Assembly: GCA_964568655.1 (NCBI GenBank)
Contig: CAZMRG010000109.1
Location: forward strand, 1-10,642
Origin: CAWFKW01 sp964568655
Lineage (GTDB): Bacteria; Bacteroidota; Ignavibacteria; Tepidaquicellales; OLB5
DNA length: 10,642 nucleotides
Direction of reading: 5' to 3'
A program made the translations under genes and the position numbers. Below are positions 6,095 through 10,642 of this stretch, in pieces. A model generated the notes under the pieces. The model saw only the letters and a list, made by a program, of their open reading frames with translations. It was not told the DNA's origin and ran no database searches. The stretch's first letter is position 1, and the number at the start of each line of letters is the position of its first letter.

Positions 6095-6118
6095 TCGAAT
6101 AAAATTGCTGATAAATAG

Positions 6119-6904
6119 TTGAAGCGCCGCCAGTTTATAGAATGGGAAGATTACCCGTGGTTTCCGAAAATAATTAGGGACGGAGAAACAGACTACCTCC
6201 GTTTTATGATAGAGAAGTTCAATATTTACAAACATGCTTTCCCTTTGCTTAAAGAAGTATTAAATAAAACAGGAGATAAACAAATTATAGACATGTGTTC
6301 CGGCGGCGGCGGAGCCTGCATCAAAATGGCTGAGGCGTTAAATGATCCTGTACAAAATAAATTTAAGATCACACTCTCCGATAAATACCCGAATATTCCA
6401 TCTTTTGAATCTATCAAAAGTCAATCAGACGGCTCAGTTGATTTCATCCCGGATAGTATAGATGTATTGAAAGTTCCCACGGCCCTTAAGGGCATGCGCA
6501 CAATATTTTCGGCGTTCCATCATTTTGAGCCCGATAGAGCAAAGCAAATTCTGAAAGATGCAGTGGATAACAGCGCTGCCATTGGAATATTTGAAGGGGG
6601 AGAGCGAAGTATCATAGATATACTGGGAGTTATTTTTACTACGCCTGTTGCGTTCTTTGTGTTTACCCCTTTTATGAAACCTGTTAAGCTTAGCAGGTAT
6701 ATTTTTACTTATCTTATACCGCTGATTCCTTTGACCACGATCTGGGATGGCATCGTATCTATGTTCAGAATGTATAAGCCAAATGAGTTACTCGAAATGG
6801 CAAATGAAGTTGAGCCCGAAAAATATGTCTGGAGCTCCGGCAGAATCCCATACGGAGTAAGCAAAGTTATTTATCTTACAGGTTACCCCGTCAAACCAGA
6901 TTGA
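6119..6904 (+). CDS. SAM-dependent methyltransferase-like protein (class I)
   Basis: The 261-residue protein has a class I methyltransferase core: motif I IIDMCSGGGGACIKM (56-70) for SAM binding, D88 in TLSDKYPN as the motif II acidic residue, and SAFHHFEPDRAKQILKDA (131-148) as the motif IV/V region, then IGIFEGGERS. Residues about 167-206 are very hydrophobic (VIFTTPVAFFVFTPF, YIFTYLIPLIPL) and could form a membrane-associated or lipid-like substrate cap. The start is TTG 6119: an in-frame TAG lies immediately upstream. The N-terminal RRQFIEWEDYPWFPKIIRD looks like a conserved opening of this family, so the next ATG (6209) would cut it. No Shine-Dalgarno is visible. The substrate is unknown. 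It lies just after the VOC terminator with little room for its own promoter. Confidence 0.8.
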   Translation: MKRRQFIEWEDYPWFPKIIRDGETDYLRFMIEKFNIYKHAFPLLKEVLNKTGDKQIIDMCSGGGGACIKMAEALNDPVQNKFKITLSDKYPNIPSFESIKSQSDGSVDFIPDSIDVLKVPTALKGMRTIFSAFHHFEPDRAKQILKDAVDNSAAIGIFEGGERSIIDILGVIFTTPVAFFVFTPFMKPVKLSRYIFTYLIPLIPLTTIWDGIVSMFRMYKPNELLEMANEVEPEKYVWSSGRIPYGVSKVIYLTGYPVKPD

Positions 6905-6916
6905 TTTTATTATCCT

Positions 6917-6942
6917 CAGTCCCAAGCTCCGGCTTGGGACTG
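6917..6942. repeat. Perfect palindrome CAGTCCCAAGC-TCCG-GCTTGGGACTG
   Basis: Arms 6917-6927 and 6932-6942 pair perfectly over 11 bases around TCCG. It starts 13 bases after the methyltransferase stop, so it could stop transcription, but TGTAAAAAATC follows rather than a T-run. The CCCAAGCTccgGCTTGGG core resembles a widespread intergenic palindrome seen in many bacteria, so I favour a repeat that may also act as a 3' stabiliser. Confidence 0.65.
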
Positions 6943-7019
6943 TAAAAAATCAAAGTCATTAGTCCATCAACAAACTTAGGATTCCAAGCAGGAGCCCGGC
7001 AACCGGAAACAAAACAAAG

Positions 7020-7051
7020 AGATTGCTTCAGTCACTTCGTTCCCTCGCAAT
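7020..7051 (+). repeat. REP-like element of the GATTGCTTC...TCGCAAT type
   Basis: AGATTGCTTCAGTCACTTCG followed by TTCCCTCGCAAT has ends ATTGC (7022-7026) and GCAAT (7047-7051) that pair. It resembles the widespread intergenic palindrome with GATTGCTTCG...CTCGCAATGAC ends. It lies directly downstream of the NTF2-like gene (stop at 7058). Confidence 0.5.
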
Positions 7052-7057
7052 ATAAAA

Positions 7058-7426
7058 TTACTTCTCAAACAACGGAGTGTTATCTATATATATCAGGTAA
7101 TCTGTTATAAGGTCTCCGTTCATATAAAAAATGTTTGTAAAATTAACGTCAACTTTCCTGTCATCCATCCTGGTATAGGTAACCTTACCCTGCCATACAA
7201 TTCCTTTATCGTCATTCCAGCAGTTAACAATTTCGTGCGAGCTTCCTTTATGCATTGTGAAAAATGCATTCACATAATCCGCAATCGCTTTACGCCCAAT
7301 TACAGCAGGCTGATTTCCGAAACGGAAATTCCCGTCTTCGGTTATAAACTTCGCAAATGCAGCGCCATCCTTCGCGTCGATAGTTTTGCCGATCTGTTCA
7401 AGCCAGTTCTTTGTATCGGTGATCAA
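7058..7426 (-). CDS. SnoaL/NTF2-like small protein
   Basis: The 122-residue protein has the alpha+beta cone layout of the SnoaL-like/NTF2 superfamily: an N-terminal helix (NWLEQIGKTIDAKDGAAFAKFI), TEDGNFRFGNQPAVIGRKAIADYVNAFF, then long strands (SSHEIVNCWND, GIVWQGKVTYTRMDDR, VDVNFTNIFYMNGDLITDYLIYID). This fold hosts ketosteroid-isomerase-type enzymes, polyketide cyclases and plain ligand binders; the sequence alone does not choose between them. No signal peptide is seen, so it is cytoplasmic. The start is TTG 7424-7426, well supported by AAAGGAG six bases upstream; no upstream ATG is in frame. It has its own TATATTTG promoter right after the terminator of the large upstream gene. Confidence 0.8.
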   Translation of the reverse strand: MITDTKNWLEQIGKTIDAKDGAAFAKFITEDGNFRFGNQPAVIGRKAIADYVNAFFTMHKGSSHEIVNCWNDDKGIVWQGKVTYTRMDDRKVDVNFTNIFYMNGDLITDYLIYIDNTPLFEK

Positions 7427-7432
7427 AAGATA

Positions 7433-7439
7433 CTCCTTT
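7433..7439 (-). promoter_or_regulatory. Shine-Dalgarno AAAGGAG supporting a TTG start
   Basis: AAAGGAG on the minus strand is followed by TATCTT and then TTG at 7426. This near-consensus site fixes the unusual start codon of the SnoaL-like gene. Confidence 0.8.
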
Positions 7440-7467
7440 GGTTAATTAAGTTATTGAATATTGACAG

Positions 7468-7498
7468 CAAATATACTTATCAGCTAAATTAATTGAAA
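7468..7498 (-). promoter_or_regulatory. Bacteroidota-type promoter of the SnoaL-like gene
   Basis: On the minus strand TATATTTG (7475 down to 7468) matches TAnnTTTG exactly. TTTC 19 bases upstream (7498-7495) is a weak -33 box. The promoter starts just after the upstream terminator hairpin. Confidence 0.6.
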
Positions 7499-7500
7499 TT

Positions 7501-7531
7501 AAAAAGCGCCCGAAGTTTTCGGACGCTTTTT
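7501..7531 (-). terminator. Intrinsic terminator of the BNR gene (possibly bidirectional)
   Basis: AAAAAGCGCCCGAA (7501-7514) pairs with 7518-7531 over 14 positions with one C-A mismatch around a 3-base loop. It has A/T tracts on both sides, so it would work in either direction. It lies 27 bases after the stop of the large minus-strand gene. Confidence 0.85.
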
Positions 7532-7558
7532 AATTCTTGCTAGCTCAACATTTATTCC

Positions 7559-10042
7559 TCATTTTAATATCAGCATTTTCTTTACATCGGTGAATTTATC
7601 AGATGTAATTTTATAGAAGTACATCCCGCTTGCGTAATTCTGCGCGTTAAAATCAACCCGGTATTTACCTGCCTGCATGTTCGCATTTACAAGCACGTTA
7701 ACAACTCTTCCAAGAATATCATAAATTACAATTTTCACGTTCCCGTCTTTTACAATATCAAAGTTGATCATTGTTGACGGGTTAAACGGATTCGGATAAT
7801 TCTGGTAAAGCTTGTATATGGCCGGCAGTTCCGTACTATTGCTTACAATTCCAATTGGGCCGCCTGTCCACCTAGCGGTTTCAACATATACTGCAGACAT
7901 ATTTGTAGTAATTGCCGTATCAGCCCCGCTGCTATCAGGACTGGTGTAAGAGCCCGGCCCTGTACCTGCCCATCCATGGAAAGTATAAAGCTGGTTGTTA
8001 AAAATTATCGTTTTGGATAATACTCCGTATGTAAACGATGCGGCAGAGTCATAAAAAATATTTCCTCCAAAAGTATTGCCGGGAACCGAATTCATAATAA
8101 GCTTGAACTGCGCTTTGTAAGTTGCGGTCAGGTTAATATTATTGTTTATGTTCACCGTATGAGCCGTATCTCCGCCATCGGACCAGCTTACATATATAAG
8201 TTTTGTCGAAGTGCCTATAAGGTGCGGACTGATAGCATGAACGCTTACGTTAGCGCCTATCGGAAAAACAAGCTGCTCCTGCGCACTATAAGTAGCCGAG
8301 TTTACCGTGTATTGTGCAGACCCGTTATGGTTTGTGCCGATAGTTAAAAAGTCCGTATTAACCATTATGCTAACCGGCCTTACATGAACCGGTACGCCGC
8401 CCGGACCGCTTCCTTTTACATTAATAGTAAACAGCCTTGAATTAACTGTTCCAATTGTTTTTACTTTCAGAGTAACCGAATCGGGGAACGCGGTAATAGA
8501 ATCCTTACCGTTGGCAAAAGATAAATTAATTGTACCCGAAGTCGGGGCTGTATCCAAAGCTGCGGTAAATCTTACCCTGCCGCTATAAGGCCCTTTAATT
8601 GAAGGTATTTTAACCGTGTAAGTGGCGCTGTCATTGTTATGAACAAACCGCACTGACGGGCTTACATTCATAGCATAATCCGGAAAGTATCCCGCATAAC
8701 TTGCGAGTCCCGAGTTTCTTCCGTCCATCCAAACAGCCATAGCTGTGCCGGAATTTTTAATGGAAGAAATCCCAAAATAATCCCCGATATAATTTTCTCC
8801 GCCCGGCTGTCCCTGAACCATCGAGTTAGGGTTGAATGTAACGTCTGAAATATTTGCATTGGCTGAAAATGTTTGCCCGCCATCTGTAGATACAGCGCCG
8901 TATATCCTGGTTAAAATATTATTTGCAGGGTCAACGCGCGAATCATACCAGGCTACAATTACTTTGCCGGTAACATTATCGACCGAAACTGTTGGCATGA
9001 ACTGGTCAACCAGAATGCCGGACGGATCATCATTAACGCGCACAGGACTTGACCATGTTGTTCCGAAATCAGTCGATCTGACAAGCATAATATCCGAGTT
9101 ATCGGGGCCTGTCGGGTTATTGCACCAAACCACATAAACATTTCCGCGTGTTGCGCTGAAGCTGTTATCAGCCGCCATCCTTGGGAACGGGTCAATTCTT
9201 ATACAGTTCTTTACTGTGTTTCTGCCGGCGCACGTAACGCCCGGGCCGGAGACCGCGCAGGCATTTATTTGCGGACCAAATGTAACCCCACCATCAGTTG
9301 AACAGCAGACCTGAATAGGGCCGCTTGCTAAAGCCGCATAATAAACGCAGCCGCCGGAAATGTTTCCATGCGCGCCTACGCAAACATATGCGCCCTGGTT
9401 GCCGTTGAGTAAAGTAGGGGCGTCCCATGAAAGGCCATGGTTTGTGCTTCTGGAAAAACGCATTCCGCTTGAGCCGAACTGCCTCCAGCCGATATAAACA
9501 TTATTGCTGTATGGGCCGCCGGTCTGGTCTGCAGCTATCCATTCTTTGTCGCATAATCCTACAGTTGTAGAGAAAACGCTGACCGCCTGAACCCAGCTTT
9601 GTCCTTTGTTGGTCGATTTGTTTACAACTACTCCGTATGTTGCTCCGTTTTGATATAACTGAGAGTAAAAAATTGTACCCAAACTGTCGTAAGTCATCAC
9701 GGGGTCGCCCAGAATAGAGAAGCCGGGAAACGGGGGAGTAGTTTTTGTCCAGCTGAATCCGTCAAGCGTGTAATAAAATCCGTCGAAATTATATGCGCAA
9801 ACAGTGTTTAACGGATCGGTTGGATTTGATGCAACATATGGCTCGCCGAAATCGCCGCCGAGATAGAAATTATCATAATCGTTGGTAATATCTAAAGCGC
9901 CGGTTCTGCCATTTGCCGACGGCGCAAAGAACGGGCTTGGTTTGGCGATGCTTTGGAATTTTGAATAATCGTTTTGCGACCTGGCAAGGGGTGTAAAAAA
10001 CAGCAAAGCAATAAAACAAAGCAGAAATGCTTTAATTCTCAT
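7559..10042 (-). CDS. Large secreted Asp-box (BNR) beta-propeller protein with T9SS sorting domain
   Basis: The 827-residue protein starts with a signal peptide (1-22, core AFLLCFIALLFF, ending ARS). A sialidase-like beta-propeller follows at about 55-460, with five Asp-box motifs (S-x-D/N-x-G-x-S/T-W/F): STNKGQSW 143-150, STNHGLSW 199-206, STDGGVTF 248-255, STDFGTTW 323-330 and STDGGQTF 385-392. A sixth, degenerate copy may lie at 92-98. Beta-sandwich-like linkers follow, including a WSDGG...HTV...NLTATY unit (620-642) of a kind common in surface proteins, then a T9SS tail from NYPNPFNP (748-755) to KKMLILK. About ten cysteines cluster in 82-307 and could form disulfides. The catalytic residues of GH33 sialidases are not evident, so I do not call it a sialidase; adhesin, hydrolase or binding roles are open. 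ATG 10042 has only a weak Shine-Dalgarno (GAGAAG). Confidence 0.85.
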   Translation of the reverse strand: MRIKAFLLCFIALLFFTPLARSQNDYSKFQSIAKPSPFFAPSANGRTGALDITNDYDNFYLGGDFGEPYVASNPTDPLNTVCAYNFDGFYYTLDGFSWTKTTPPFPGFSILGDPVMTYDSLGTIFYSQLYQNGATYGVVVNKSTNKGQSWVQAVSVFSTTVGLCDKEWIAADQTGGPYSNNVYIGWRQFGSSGMRFSRSTNHGLSWDAPTLLNGNQGAYVCVGAHGNISGGCVYYAALASGPIQVCCSTDGGVTFGPQINACAVSGPGVTCAGRNTVKNCIRIDPFPRMAADNSFSATRGNVYVVWCNNPTGPDNSDIMLVRSTDFGTTWSSPVRVNDDPSGILVDQFMPTVSVDNVTGKVIVAWYDSRVDPANNILTRIYGAVSTDGGQTFSANANISDVTFNPNSMVQGQPGGENYIGDYFGISSIKNSGTAMAVWMDGRNSGLASYAGYFPDYAMNVSPSVRFVHNNDSATYTVKIPSIKGPYSGRVRFTAALDTAPTSGTINLSFANGKDSITAFPDSVTLKVKTIGTVNSRLFTINVKGSGPGGVPVHVRPVSIMVNTDFLTIGTNHNGSAQYTVNSATYSAQEQLVFPIGANVSVHAISPHLIGTSTKLIYVSWSDGGDTAHTVNINNNINLTATYKAQFKLIMNSVPGNTFGGNIFYDSAASFTYGVLSKTIIFNNQLYTFHGWAGTGPGSYTSPDSSGADTAITTNMSAVYVETARWTGGPIGIVSNSTELPAIYKLYQNYPNPFNPSTMINFDIVKDGNVKIVIYDILGRVVNVLVNANMQAGKYRVDFNAQNYASGMYFYKITSDKFTDVKKMLILK

Positions 10043-10346
10043 TTATATCTTCTCGTTAGTTAGGTTGATAAATTATGTTCGGCGAATATGATTTGTTTTG
10101 TGTTAAAAATCCACATATAAATAAAATATTACTTTGCCGGAATACTGCCGGAAGATTCTCATTTTGTTTATAAGATTTGTCATTTGATCCAGGTATATCC
10201 TAAACATAAATATCGTATTTATAAATATTAAGCATTTTTTTTGGCTTTTCGTGACACACATTCAATAGTTTCGTGACAAAGCCGGATTTTTGGCTCTTAC
10301 ATTCCGGAATCGATAAAAAGTTTGTGTCATTTCGCATTTGAAAAAG

Positions 10347-10375
10347 TGAATTGTCAAGATCCAAATGACAATTCA
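10347..10375. repeat. Perfect inverted repeat TGAATTGTCA-N9-TGACAATTCA
   Basis: Arms 10347-10356 and 10366-10375 are perfect reverse complements separated by 9 bases. There is no T-run and no adjacent gene end, so it looks more like an operator-type dyad or repeat than a terminator. The right half also contains GATCCAAATGACA, whose complement nearly matches TGTCATTTGATCC at 10178-10190. Confidence 0.6.
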
Positions 10376-10550
10376 TTTTCGTCAGGTTTATCAGATTTAT
10401 CAGATTAAAGGTCAACAAAAATCACCGGCAAATATAATACACGAGTGTTTATGTTGTCAATGCTAAAATAAACGACTGTCGGTTAGAGTAGCGAGTCTAT
10501 CGAGCGCTGAGTGAATAGAGTAAAAGCACATAAAGAAAATTTGTTGAGCC

Positions 10551-10629
10551 GGGAACTTTGTTCCCATCGAAATCCCATCCTGAGCCGCGCTATAGCGGGA
10601 TAAACTCTGTCGAATGATCGGGATCATTC
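10551..10629. repeat. Cluster of short palindromes at the right edge
   Basis: Three dyads follow closely: GGGAAC-TTT-GTTCCC (10551-10565), CGCTATAGCG (10588-10597) and GAATGATC-GG-GATCATTC (10612-10629). They look like parts of dispersed intergenic repeats similar in style to those at the left end. The cluster may continue outside the window. Confidence 0.5.
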
Positions 10630-10642
10630 CCATATGAGGGAA

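Larger units (their letters stand above)
10043..10642. other. Gene-free right end with repeats and palindromes
   Basis: No convincing gene is found in these 600 bases. The minus-strand open frame at 10200-10418 is AT-driven, of odd composition and overlaps inverted repeats. The region holds TTTCGTGACA twice with a 22-base period (10247-10256, 10269-10278), TGTCATTT at 10178-10185 and 10325-10332, an inverted repeat at 10347-10375, a 9-base tandem duplication TTTATCAGA at 10387-10404, and a palindrome cluster from about 10551 to the end. Confidence 0.6.

Noticed and set aside
6482..6493. 12-base palindrome GCCCTTAAGGGC inside the methyltransferase gene
   Set aside because: It is within conserved-looking coding sequence with no regulatory context; chance is an adequate explanation.
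7559..10042. Calling the Asp-box protein an exo-alpha-sialidase
   Set aside because: Asp boxes are structural and occur in many non-sialidase propellers; I could not place the catalytic arginine triad or the Tyr/Glu pair.
10200..10418. Open frame of 72 codons on the minus strand
   Set aside because: Low-complexity AT-driven composition (INLINL from a tandem duplication), overlaps an inverted repeat, and has no recognisable motif or ribosome site.

Overview
The window looks like part of a chromosome from the Bacteroidota/Ignavibacteria side of the FCB group. The evidence is: two secreted proteins ending in a type IX secretion (T9SS) C-terminal sorting domain with the NYPNPFNP signature; promoter-like TAnnTTTG boxes of the Bacteroidota type; AT-rich spacers; and TTG start codons. 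Closest relatives cannot be fixed without a database search.

Left part (1-3548). A 5' fragment of a secreted DUF1028 protein leaves the window on the minus strand. About 610 bases without a gene follow, carrying several palindromic, REP-like elements. Then comes a compact plus-strand envelope-stress module: a membrane-anchored Spy/CpxP-like protein with two LTxxQ motifs, an OmpR-family response regulator and a HisKA sensor kinase. A TAnnTTTG promoter and a direct repeat resembling a CpxR box (TGTAA-N5-TGTAA on the minus strand) lie upstream of the first gene. A strong hairpin with a short T-run lies between the Spy-like gene and the regulator, only 11 bases before the regulator start. This suggests abundant chaperone-like product and sparse regulator made by readthrough, with autoregulation.

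Centre (3545-7057). Convergent with the kinase, and overlapping its stop by 4 bases, is a REP-associated tyrosine transposase (RAYT/Y1) homologue. By manual alignment it has lost both histidines of the HUH motif and its catalytic tyrosine while its reading frame stays intact. It may be an exapted, catalytically dead DNA-binding protein, in a window rich in REP-like palindromes. Next is a secreted TIM-barrel glycosidase-like protein with T9SS tail (minus strand), then a VOC-family protein and a SAM-dependent methyltransferase-like protein (plus strand), separated by a hairpin terminator.

Right part (7058-10642). A small NTF2/SnoaL-like protein (minus strand, TTG start, good Shine-Dalgarno) lies downstream of a large secreted Asp-box (BNR) beta-propeller protein with T9SS tail. 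A terminator followed at once by a promoter separates the two. The last 600 bases hold no convincing gene, but contain TGTCA/TGACA-rich repeats and more palindromes.

The points most worth following are the degenerate RAYT together with the palindromes, and the attenuated Cpx-like operon with its candidate operator. All calls come from reading the sequence; no searches were run.
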